Of a DNA stretch of 64,000 nucleotides, positions 33,344-44,369 are shown piece by piece. The position numbers were made by a program, and so were the translations under genes. Numbering within the stretch: the stretch's first letter is position 1; each line of letters opens with the position of its first letter. The DNA comes from Heterotrichella gracilis (taxonomy: Eukaryota > Sar > Xanthophyceae > Tribonematales > Xanthonemataceae), in NCBI GenBank assembly GCA_032358255.1, contig JAULBX010008884.1, positions 49,517-113,516 on the forward strand, in the 5' to 3' direction. A model generated the notes under the pieces. That model was not told the origin of the DNA. It was given only the letters and a program-made list of their open reading frames with translations, and did not search any database.

Positions 33344-36300
33344 TTGAAGCGTGCTAGTGTAGACACGTTTTTATACATCAACGGACGTCTCCAAGGCAAC
33401 CCCAATCTGGGTAATCACCGCAAGTTGTGGGCTCCTCTTCCCTGGCATGCGCATGCGTCAGTGGGGTGTGATGTGCAAGAATATAATAGCATCGTCACAG
33501 TCAGCTATACTCCACACCTTGTGCAGAAACCATATTCAGACGTGATCACTGTAGTATTTGTAAAGACACATCATCAGCCACCCTCTGGTCCCATGCCACG
33601 ACTCACTCGGCCTCGCCCACCAGGGCACAAGCTGGGATACCACACTTGCACCAGCGACAGTGTCACCCAGTCCCAACACCCACAAACCTCCTCAGCCAGC
33701 TCACCAGAAGCCACGTGCAGCAGCAGCAGCCCCTTGACAGCCTTGCTGCGGCCCCATGCCCACACGCGGCAACCCCCCCACACCCCCTCCTCACAAGTCA
33801 GTCCTGGCTCGTCAAGGCATGGCAACCAGCATCAGGAACCTGACCAGCACCAAACCCTGCTACCAGCCCTATGGTCCAAGTTTGCGTCCCTGTCTGTGGA
33901 CAACTGGCAGCCTCCCAAGCTGCAGTGGCCAAAGTGGCAGGCGCCCAAGTTCCCGCAGTTCCCCACCCCCCTGTGGGTGGTGCTGTCCCCCCCTGGCCAC
34001 CCCACCAAGCGCAGGCTGATCACGGTGCAGGACTTCTTCAAGTACACAGAGGAGGAAGGTGAGCAGAAGCACCTGTTTAGGGTTTAAGGTTTGCACCTGT
34101 CACCTGGACCAACCACACTTCCCGCACGTACCTATGCTACTGCACGCCCTTCCCGTGCCTTACTGCATTAATTTACAAGCGCCCCACACAATCAGCCATC
34201 TGCACTCACCGGTGTACCAATGGACTGGGAGCACCACCTCACTGCCCCGGGCACCATTTACCCAACACATGCCGCCCTCCTACCCAGGCCGCAACTTCTT
34301 CAACTCCCTTGACCGGAACGGCGACGGGCGCATCAGCGTGGAAGACCTGCGCGCGGCCATGCGGCGACGCAACCTGCCTGAGGGCTACGCGCAGGAGTTC
34401 ATCAAGACGGCGCGCCAGGCGCGCTGGTGGGCCAACTCAATCACGTGCGTGCGCCCTAGGGTGCCATACATGCGTAGGGTTCAGTGTGCAATGTAGGGTT
34501 TGGTATACGCTTTAGGGTTTGGTGCGTGGGCTAGGGCTTGCTGCTCGCTTTAGGGTTTAATGTTTGCCCTGGATTCGAGGGATGTAGGGCGCCGGGTACA
34601 GGACACTGCTGGGTACAGGGCACTGCATGATGAGCAAGCCCTTGGTCTCAACCTCCTCTCTAAACCAAAAACCCGCAACCCTTAACCTTAGACCCTCCGC
34701 CGCCCTGCAGGTGGGAGGAGTTCCAGGGCGTGATGGACGAGCGGGAGCCCAAGATGCTGCGCGCATTCACATCCATGGGCCTCAACTCTGCTGGGCGCCT
34801 GGGCCTGGCAGACATCAAGTCCAGCCTGGAGAAGCTTGGCCTGCCTGCCACAGACAGCAATGCACGGGCAATGCTCAAGTGAGGGGTAGTGGTGGGGGTG
34901 GGCCGGGGGAACTGGTTGGGATTGTTGGGCTTGCGTTTGTGCATGGGACGGGTTGTGTGCATGGGCTGCATGGGCTGTGCCATTTGAGTGCTGGGTGCAC
35001 CCGCTCCGGTTCTGATAGGCACATCATCTCCCAACGCCATTGGTCTGCACCCCACGCATCCCCCTATGATTGAGCCCGTCTGCGTGCATGGGCAAGACTC
35101 CCACATGTACATGCTGCGCTCTCTATTCACCACACCTGCATGCATGAGCATGTATGTGTACCTTCAGCTTGTCAAGTTGGCGGCACTGCAAAAAATGCAT
35201 GAGGCAAGTAAATTATGAAAATCCTGCTTTGACCGCACGTTTGGCTGACCCCCCCCCCTCCTGGGCTGCGCCTGCAGGGCCATAGGCGGCGAGGACGACG
35301 GGTTTGTGTCCTACGGCAAGTTCCGCAACTTTGCCATCCTGCTGCCGCAGAGGGAACTGAGACTGGCCGAGCGCAGCCTTGCCTGGTTTGAGTCAGCAAC
35401 CATGGTGCCGCTAGGTAGGGGGTGCGGTGGTGGGGTGTGACGCCGGCTGCAAGGGTGCTGTGCGTAAGCGCTGCGTGAAATGCTTACTACTGTCCTTTAA
35501 GATTTTAAGGAAATTTACATTTTAACACCTTACCCGTAATCAATTACAGGCTGATTACGCAGCCTGTTTTTGAAGTTGTACCTATGACCAAATGATACAA
35601 CTTTATCTGGTCATAGGTACACAGATGGTACAATGTGTGCTAACGCAGAGGCAGGTGGTGCACTTAGTGTCAGTGCAAGGCTGGCTGCTTGTTTTGGAAG
35701 TAGTGCTAGAGCGTATGCAGCAAATCTTAAATAAAGTAATTTGCCTGGTCCACAGGCCCTGTGCTGGACGAGTCTGGTGCCACGGGCAAGATGCTGGTCA
35801 CGGCAGCGCTGGCGGGGGGCATCGCCTCCTGCTGCTCCACCCTGCTGCTGCACCCCATCGACACCCTCAAGACCCGCATCCAGATCAGCGCCGGCACCTC
35901 CATAGGCCAGCTGCTGGCCACCGTACCCTCCATAGGGGCCCGGGGGCTGTACCGCGGCATCGTGCCGGCTGCCACGGGGTCGTTTGTGAGCCACGGGACC
36001 CGCACGCTGGCATACGAGGCGGTGCTCAAGTTGCTGACTGCGGCCACGGGGGGCGTAGGAGAGCTGCAGGTAGGGTGGGAAAGGGGAGGGAGGCAGGGTA
36101 GATGCAGGGGGTATAGATTAGGGGATATTCTAGTTCCTCTGGTACTGGCAGGGGGGGCATAATGGTGTGATGTAAAATCCCTGGCATGGGGTGTGGGTGT
36201 CCTAGTTTTGGAAGGGGCAGTAGTATGCCAGATGTGTGCATTAAGTGGGATTTGTGTGTCATGATCCGCCACCCTGCTGAGCACAAATGTTGTTGTCATG

Positions 36301-38171
36301 ACCCTAACCTAGGGTTTGACAACCCAATCCTCCTTGTGTTTGCTCTCTGCTCTCCAATGCAATTAGCATAGACTGCCATGCACACCCAAACCCCCGCTGA
36401 ATGTTCCCCTCTCCCTCGCGTGCAGCTCCAGGGCCTAGCATCAGGCGCCGGCACCCTGCTGGGCACATCCATCCGCATACCCTGTGAGGTGCTCAAGCAG
36501 CGGCTGCAGGTGGGGACATAACCCTAATTCCCTAACCCTAAACACTAAACCCCACCTGCAGCCGCTGTCTGAGCATACCCTGTGAGGTGCTCAAGCAGCG
36601 GCTGCAGGTGAGGCCACAACCCTAAACCCTAAACCCCACATCCATACGTATACCCTGTGAGGTGCTCAAGCAGCGGCTGCAGGTGGGGACACAACCCTAA
36701 ACCATAAACCCCACATCCATCCGCATACCCTGTGAGGTGCGCAAGCAGCGGCCTCAGGTGGGGAGACAAGGGCATGGCGGTGCAATTTTGTTGGCTGATA
36801 CCTGGCTTGTTGTTTCCACATGACCACCAAATGCTTCAAATAGCAAGCTGATGCAGTACATCATGTGCTGCATTATGTCTGTTACTCTACAGGCAAACAA
36901 AAGAAGAAAAATCAAATCCAGATTAATCATATCTGTGCATCTGCTGTGTTTCCTTGTACACCTGGAGGTCGCCGCTTCAATCCGCCGCGGACCGCCTGTC
37001 ACAGGTTGGTCGCCATGCAAATGCTGCCGACGCCATTCGTGCGGCAGTGGCAGTCGACGGCGTGCGCGGCCTGTTCCGAGGCACGGCAGTGACCCTGGCG
37101 CGGGAGGTTCCCTTCTATGCCTTTGGGATGGTGGGGTACCAACAGCTGAAGAAGGCGCTGCGAGGTGGGTGGGTGGGGAAGGTGGTGGTGGGTGAGGACA
37201 AAAATGCTTTTTGTGGGTGGAAGCAAAAACCCTGAATGTGAGACCCACGCTGCAACCCACAACCCTTTTACCCCCTGCAGGCGAGCTGTGGGGGGGCCGC
37301 GTGAGGGAGCTGGAGCCATGGGAGACCATCGCCCTGGGTGCACTGGCAGGCGCCATCGCCGCGGTGCTGACCACACCCGGGGATGTGCTCAAGACGCGCA
37401 TCATGACCGCGCCGGCAGGGTCCAAGCTGACGGTCCCCGGGATTGTGATGGACATTATGAAAACTGACGGTCCCAAGGGGCTGCTGCGGGGGGCGGTGCC
37501 GCGCATGCTGTGGACCGCGCCGCAGGTGGGTGGGTGGGGCCGGAAAGCGTTTCACATTTTTTATTTTATTTTACATAGATGCGTCTAGTGGTAACCTGTA
37601 TCAGGAGAGCCTGTGTTGAATGAAATCAAGTGTCGAATTTTGGTATGATGTCCATGAATTGTGCACAAGGCACGTTTGCAGCGGGGTACGCAATGAGATG
37701 CATGAGCAGGGTGAAACAATGCATTGCTGTGGTTGCCGCGCCCATGATTTTGCACCAGGGCCAGGACATTTGAACCACGCCACGTGTACCTCACCGAAAC
37801 TCCTTGCCTTCCCTCAGCACTGTGCCTTGGCGTTGGCTACGTTGCAGATAATCAGCAAAAAACAGTACTATAGTATCATTTTCAATCCCTTTTCCGCCCG
37901 TGTACCTCACCTGGGCGCCTCCCCTTCCCTGAGCACTGTGCCTTGCCATGGGTTGCAGGGCGCCATGAACTTTGCCGGCTACGAGCTCGCCAAGAAGGCG
38001 CTGTCATCATCCTCCGCAGCACCTGCCAGCGCCAGTGGGGCGGGTGACAGTAGTGGGGCAAGTGGGGGGCCCAGTGGTGGGGCAAATGGGGGGGGGACGA
38101 GCAAGAGCAGCAGTACCAAGGAGGGAGAGCCAGTCCAGGTGAAGCAGCCAGCTGCCAGCCCCGCCACGTGA
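33344..38171 (+). CDS. SAMTL: SAMTL-type mitochondrial carrier family protein with EF-hand-like N-terminus
   Basis: Membrane carrier of the SLC25 family. It is most like the plant S-adenosylmethionine-carrier-like protein (SAMTL), which pairs calcium-binding-like motifs with three carrier repeats. Exons: 33344-34058, 34288-34444, 34711-34878, 35278-35414, 35756-36069, 36426-36509, 37005-37164, 37281-37525, 37959-38171; phases close. It is 730 aa from the 33344 ATG or 647 aa from 33593, and the start is uncertain. One clear EF-hand loop (DRNGDGRISVED) is followed by degenerate ones. The three carrier signatures are HPIDTLK, IPCEVLK and TPGDVLK, with RGLYRG, RGLFRG and KGLLRGAVPR, and a family-specific GAMNFAGYELAKKAL end. 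A Ser/Gly-rich tail of about 55 residues follows. Intron 36510-37004 holds extra copies of the preceding exon end. The substrate is inferred from family only. Confidence 0.9.
35577..35621 (+). repeat. 14-base inverted repeat in a SAMTL intron
   Basis: Arms 35577-35590 (TGTACCTATGACCA) and 35608-35621 are perfect reverse complements with a 17-base loop. They lie in the intron before exon 35756. No flanking duplication marks it as a mobile element. Confidence 0.85.
36475..36757 (+). repeat. four tandem copies of an exon-end/splice-donor segment in SAMTL
   Basis: A 35-base segment coding IRIPCEVLKQRLQ and ending in CAG before a GT donor occurs at 36475-36509 (the real exon end), 36573-36607, 36648-36682 and 36723-36757. 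Spacing is 98, 75 and 75 bases. Each copy is followed by a GTGAGG- or GTGGGGA-type donor; the first three are then followed by telomere-like AACCCTAA words. Copy 4 has two or three substitutions. Copies 2-4 are intronic in the model. Confidence 0.95.
36553..36610 (+). repeat. 15-base inverted repeat around SAMTL exon copy 2
   Basis: 36553-36567 (CACCTGCAGCCGCTG) is the exact reverse complement of 36596-36610, the end of duplicated segment 2 plus its donor. The transcript could fold into a hairpin that buries this extra donor. Confidence 0.9.
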
Positions 38172-40381
38172 CTTGGGGCTATCACATGGGAGCAACGGTG
38201 ACGGGCACCTGTGCGACCAGACCGCATGTGGACGGGGGCGATGTGGCTGAGGCTCATGCGATCGGGCCCCATTTGATCTGGAGCTATGTGACTAGCACAG
38301 GGCCTGTTTCGACCTGGGTCCATGCCCCTGTGAGCGGAGGTCATGTGACATCCAAGCAGTGAAACATACGCACAAATGGGTGGGTGTTCCCAAACTGGTG
38401 TGTTGTCAGATTTGGGGAAATGTGGGGTTGGGGACTCAATAAGCAGCGCCCTTTGTGACGTTGGAGCCAAATGTGGAAGCGCCATGATGGGTACCAGGAC
38501 AGGTGCAGCATACAAAACAGGTGTGGCATATAGGCAGGCAATGGGGAGTTGGAGGTGTGAGCATCGTTGTGCACTTCACAAGGTATTGGGCAAACGCAGT
38601 CTGACAGTGGTTGAGTCTGACCGGTTCATGCCAACTGCAATAGCAATCTGAGTGGGTTGACAATTTTTTGGTGGTGGTTTTTGTACTCTATCATTCACTT
38701 CTGGATACCAGACCAATTTTGGGCGAGTGCCGTTTCTGAGTTCCTTGTAGCAGGGTCACATGGGGTCACTGACCGCCTCAGGGTATGTCCACACAGGCGA
38801 GCAGTGACCTGCAGCCAGCCCACGTTTTTCCGCTGTTGCATGCCTGCACACAGGCTTTGCACAGTTTCCAAGCGATTCAAGCGATTCAGCATGGACACAG
38901 CTGTTCCACAAAGGTTTACCTTGTATCTGATACTCAGCAGTGTGCAAAACTTGTGTGGCAGCCAATCCCCAGTGGCCCCTCTATGCGTTCCCTTTCTTTC
39001 TCTCTTCTGGCGGGTTAATATTACAGTCAGATGGGACGGGGTAAGAGGGCCTACTTACAAATCGATCTCCGCTATGTGTTCACCCTTCAGAGACTTTGCA
39101 TCCCTCAACCTTCTAGTCCACCAAACAGTGGTGCCAACGGTTGTCCAAAGCAAGGTCTTGTAAGGTGCACCACTTTACACTGTCCTAGTGCTCGGTGATT
39201 ACACTTCAGGTTGACTTCCACGGTGGCCGCATATACCGAAGCGAGGTACGCGCTGACCGCACGGCTGCCCATTGACATACGTGCGTTGTTCGACAAGGCC
39301 CATTGCTGACAACCTCCCTGCGCGGTTTTGTTGTGTCCTAAATACACACACGTTGGGAGGCATTGCCAGTACGGAGTGTGTTTATCAGCCAGCCATGCAC
39401 GATCGTAGTAATATAACGTTTCGTGTAGCGCGGCTTGTCGTCCTCGCAATTGCGGGGAAGGGAAAGCTGCCATCTTTTGAACATCCATATGCATGCATTA
39501 CCACGCATATGCATGCATGCGTGCACTTGACCTCCTCCGCAAGCAAACGAAGAAAACGTACACCATGGTCTGGGTATCTTTTACGTATATGTTACTTGGG
39601 TCGTCTCCGTTCGTACTTTAGTGAGCGCAATCCTGTGGGTTACTACGTTAGCCAGGAGCTAGGCAGTTTCAAACCACGGCTAGCGCGAGAAGCTGCCGAG
39701 ACAGTTTGCACCGCTGTTTGTTTCTGGGGTAGTATGCAGTACGTATTTGCACAGACTATCTGTTACCTGCCACAGTGGCTTTGCTGGAATACTGTGCATG
39801 CTACAGGCGCTGCGAGTTCTCCTCGAGCATATACACATGCCGCAGGCAACTCCTCCACCTTCCCACGCTGTGTGGCACACACCACTCAGCTGTATCACGC
39901 ACCCCACCCATGGGCAGATCTAGCACAGGTGCTTGCCCACAACTGTGGGCAAGTGTGCACGCCCACCACCCCTCACGTACCAAACCCTGCCTGCAGGTAC
40001 GCACAGCTGTCGCCTCCCCACCACCCCTCTCTACACCCACAGCACCACAAGGGGCTACACCAGTGTGGAATAACCACGCCAAGGCAACGTGGCGGCAGGC
40101 CATACTTGCCGTCTGAGCACATTCAGCGCCACACCATGGCGTGCACATGCTGATACACCTGTGTTTGGGGGCGACGCTCGCCATGCAACTGACCGCACAA
40201 ACCTGAAACCCAGCTAGCGTTTTTACATTCCAGCAGCAACTGCAGCAGCCCTACCGCCCAACCCGCAGAAACCCTACAGAAACCCTACAGGGCGGTCACC
40301 ACCACACTTTGGATCGCCACCTGCCGAGAGGGGCACCTCTTTTCCCCACCAGAGTCCTCCTCCTTCCCTCTGTCCCCTACC
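38172..40381. other. intergenic region between SAMTL and the cupin-like gene
   Basis: 2.2 kb with no supported gene. The longest open frame, 39272-40153 (+, 293 codons), has no domain, low complexity near its end and no partner exons, so I do not call it. ATGCATGCAT words are dense near 39486-39520. Confidence 0.5.
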
Positions 40382-42785
40382 ATGCAGCGCTACCCCGCCT
40401 CCCCTAGCGCGGCCCTGGCAGGGCGGGCGCGCGGTGGCCGCCTGTGGCGCTTCATCTTGCAGCACCCCATCACCCTGTTGGAGCACATCACCCTCATGAT
40501 GGTGGTGCTGTTGTACCTGTCAAAGCACAAGAACCAGGCGGACAACGCAAAGAAGGTGGGTGGGTCCTGCTAGGGAGATGGAGAGCCTTCGGGGCTAAGT
40601 GAGTGGAAATATGGGTGTCGTTCCGGCAAGCCTAACCAGCATTGTATGGTCTGGACAAACTTTAGGTTTCACATGTATTCTGGAATGCTGGGTGGCCTGC
40701 AGGGCGGCAGCCAGTCAGGGGTCGCTGCGTGCCCAGGTGGAATTGCAGGCAAAGTGCACACAGTGTGCCCAGATACACTGCATCGCACCGCTTGGCATGC
40801 TGATCTGGCTGCAGTGCTGAGTATACATGCAATTGGCAAAGTAGCTCTGTATTTGGCAAAGCAGTTCTCCTCCTGATACGCTTGCACCCCCCTCGCAGTT
40901 GCGCAGCAGCGACGTGCTGTGCGGCAGCAGCCAGCGCCTGTGCTGCTGCCCAGATGACACCCCCGGGCCAGCGGATGCGTTTACCATCAAGGGGGTGGTG
41001 CCTGCGCCCCCTCCCTCCATGGATGTGGGGGCGCTGCCCCAGGGCAAGGTGGGTGGGGTGGAGGATGCGTGCGGGGAGGGGCCAGCATGTGTTAGTGACC
41101 AGGTGATGGGCACAAGGGGGTGTGGGGGAGGGGGTGGCAGTGCGCATAAAGATGGGCACACAGAAAGGAGTGTATGTGACTTGGCAATACTTTGGTGTTC
41201 AAATGGGCGGTGGAATTTGACCCCATGGGCCCAATCTGCGGCTGGGATTGCGGCGTCTTGACCCCTGGAATTGCGCCTGCAGGTTGTTGACCACCACGAC
41301 TTCAGGGGGGATATCTTCAGGTTTGCAATGGGAGGGGAAGTCGTGCCCAACCTCATGCGCACCGCAGCAGGTGAGCAGCCACTGCCCCGGCTACCAGGGT
41401 TTGGTTTAGGGTCTAGCCTCCAGTGGATGCAAGCACATAATCGATGCATGGTGGAGCGTGCTGATTACCCGTGCTCTCAAGTAGTTCATTTGTGGGTACT
41501 GCCTCTGATGCAGGTCGGTAGTTTCACCTCCCCCTCTGCTGCATGTCAGTAAGTTGTATCCCCCTCTTTGTTTTCTAGCCTCTCCCTTCTGCCCCGTCTG
41601 CTGCAAGTCAGTAGTTTCACTACCTCCCTTGCGTTGCCGCACAGGGTCCATGCGCAGCGGCGACCTGCACAACTGCACACAGTATGACGTCATCCTCAAG
41701 GGGAGGGCAAGGCTGCGAACAAAGGTGAGAGGGAGGGAGCCACACCCATGTGGCATGGTGGCCGATCAAGCGCAGGCATGAGGGCTAGGGTGGCTGCAAT
41801 TCTGCTGGTTTAGGCGGCGTGGAGTGTGCCAACGACGCCTGTCTCCCTCGAGGGGGGTCTTTCCCACATGTCGGGCGGTGTGCACAATGTGGGGGGCAGT
41901 GATTGTGCCCCAACCACTGCATGTGCGCCACGCCAGCAGGCCACTGCCTCGCCTGGAGTGCATTAGTTCCTGCAACACACACACGTACAGGTATTAGCAG
42001 CTTACCATGACGCCATCCCCACCTAAACCCTTGATTGACACCCTAGTGCTGGCATCCCGATGATGCTCATGCGAATCCTGGCGGTGGAATGCGTGCAGGA
42101 TTTATCCACTAGCGACGAGGTGGTTCAGGAGTACGGGCCCAACGAGCTCATCGCCATTCCTCCCCGAGTACCGCACCTGTTTGAGTTCCCTGAGGAGAAT
42201 TACATGATCGAGTGGTGGTCGTGCGACTTCCAGGCGTGGTATGTGGCACTGCAAAATGGTTGCACGGCTGTGATTCCATTGCACTTAAATTGAGAGCACT
42301 GCTATCATTCCAGGATTGCCACACACGCTGCGTCTATCAATGATTGTACTTGGTAATTTTGATGCATGAATGCGTTTTATTCAAAGACAGGCCCAAGTAT
42401 CGCATTCCATTGTGGTTAACTACGATCATGGTTTAGATTGAGATAGCAGAAACGCGTTTGGGCAACAAATGGAAATTTGCAACAACTCCATTGCTGGACC
42501 GGAACTCGAGGAACTGATTCTTTGTTCCTTGTATTGTGCAGGTATTATGAGCCCTACAGGCAGCTGATAGCAGCGGAGTTCAAGGCGCATGCATCAGCCA
42601 CCCAGGAGGGGGGGAAGCCAAGCACGGGGGGTGGCGGGGAAAAGAAAGGGGGGCAAGTGGGGAAGGCAAAAGGGGAGGACAAGGCACAGAAGGTATCTGA
42701 TGGGGCAAGGGGCAAGAAAGGCGAGGAGGGGAAATCCGGCAAGGGCAAGGGGAAAAAGAAGATACAAGTGGAGCTCAAAACATAG
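40382..42785 (+). CDS. membrane-anchored cupin-like protein, function unknown
   Basis: I do not recognise a named family. Exons: 40382-40555, 40899-41048, 41283-41370, 41645-41724, 42099-42238, 42542-42785; 291 aa, all phases closing. A basic N-terminus is followed by one predicted membrane helix (about 22-45, ITLMMVVLLYLS). Next come a Cys-rich stretch (SSQRLCCCPDD), then a beta-rich core with cupin-like features: SGDLHNCTQYDVILKGRA as a candidate first motif and YGPNELIAIPPRVPHLFEF as a candidate second motif. WWSCDFQAWYYEPYR closes the core. The last about 70 residues are Lys/Gly/Glu-rich. A metal site is possible (H in DLHN, H in VPHLF) but the classic H-x-H is not seen. The fifth exon start at 42099 is the choice that keeps phase. 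The topology suggests a cupin held at a membrane surface, but substrate and organelle are unknown. Confidence 0.75.
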
Positions 42786-44369
42786 GAGGTAGCAGCAGCG
42801 TGGTGAGAGCCTGTTGTGATTGGGTGGAGTTGCCTCCACAGGCAGGCACCAGCTGGCCACATGGTCTGTGGGGTACGTAAACCCTAAACCAAAAACCCCG
42901 GCACGCCAGCAACGTGCCACGGGAGTGGGAGGCTGTTTTGCTGTCCATACAGAAAGGCAGGCAGGCAGGGGCCGCACAAAGGCAGACACACATACCTGCG
43001 TAGGTATACATGCTCGATCTATTGCAATTACTGTAACTCGTATCACATGCAGTGCAATGAGGTGTTTGAATAACTTCTTCTTATTGAAGAAGAACTCTGG
43101 GCAGAGTGCTGGTAGGTGCAGCACCTAGTCACTGACAGAAACTTCGGATTGTGATGTCAGCAAAATTTGATGCTAGAAGTGTTTCCTTTTGAGCCCCACA
43201 GTGCCAACTGTTACAGGGACTATAGGGTGGGGAAAATCCGGAAAACATGGCCAGCTTTAGACCTAGGTATCTCCGGATATAAGCTTATATCCGGAGATAT
43301 CATCATATGTGCATATACCGCATACTATACAGCCCCCAGTAGTACTGCATCATTGGATCGGATCCAAGACCGCGATACTATCATGCGGCATCGGATGCAC
43401 GCAACAGACTCACGAATTGTCATAAATATGTTGCATCGATGCCATCCTCATGACATGTATGATTGCCTCCTTGGGTACGCCAAAACTCCGCAATTCCACC
43501 GTGGTAGTACAGGTTTAAAAATTTTCAGAAGTCCATTTTATTAGTTATTGTATTTATTTACAGCTGTCAGCTCAACGAGCACGACGATCCACTGGCTTGT
43601 TACAGCGAGCTCAGCCTAGGCACGTTCTGCAGACTTGTTGTACATTCCTAAAACATGTAGTCATTGCGATACCATGATCCATGTCTTGAACCGGGCCGTG
43701 ACCCACAGTGTCACTAGTGGTGTCGAGCCAAGACCCACATGATACCCCACCTGGCAGGAATCTATAAAACTCAAAAAATGATGGGGAAGGCCCTTAAGGT
43801 AGGCTACAGCTTTGTACTTTGGGGGAAAGGGCTTCACACACACTCTAATATAAATTTTATCCTCAGCCTCCCACATTTGTTCAAGGCGATTTGGATGACC
43901 AAAAGTGGATGCCATTGGTTTCGTCCTGCTAGTAGCCTAATGAATCTCGATTGTGTGCAAGCTGCCCGCATAAAAAGAAAACGAGGAACATTAAGAACTT
44001 GAAGCCAAGAGGCATAGCTAGAGACACCTGTGCTTTCCCACAAAACGCAATTTCATTGACAAGCAAAAACAGGTACGGTATTACTCAAGGACGAGTGTCA
44101 CTCGCGTGGGCCTCCTGTACACACGCTGAAATCGAGGCAAGACCCAGTGGCAGTGTGGTGGTGGACAAAGCGCATATTTGGGATTGACTGCCTGCAGCGC
44201 TTGTTATGTAGCAATGGCCACCAAGGTTGGGATGATCTCCTCGAATGTGAGCGGGCATAAATAGGTGGTTTGCCCCCTTGCAGCCGTGGTGCGTGCCTCA
44301 ACTGGCTGATGGCTGTACGTGTATGCGTGTGGGTCCCATGCCCTGTGCACGGCATCATTTCCCTCTGAT
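42786..44369. other. intergenic region between convergent cupin-like and phytocyanin genes
   Basis: 1.58 kb without coding evidence. It contains a 32-base perfect palindrome at 43268-43299 and a telomere-like AAACCCTAAACC word near 42879. Open frames at 43167-43544 and 43661-43915 show no family features. Confidence 0.55.
43268..43299. repeat. 32-base perfect palindrome centred on an AAGCTT site
   Basis: Each half is 16 bases, TATCTCCGGATATAAG followed by its exact reverse complement, with no spacer. It lies about 480 bases after the stop of the cupin-like gene. Possible roles are a dimeric protein-binding site or a cruciform; a transposon relic is also possible. Confidence 0.95.

Noticed and set aside
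36573-36757. Extra coding exons from SAMTL copies 2-4
   Set aside because: Adding 35 bases would break the frame into exon 37005, and a second copy of the signature is not expected in the protein.
39272-40153. 293-codon plus-strand open frame
   Set aside because: No signal peptide, domain or conserved block; composition drifts to His/Pro-rich noise, and no donor or acceptor gives a sensible partner exon.
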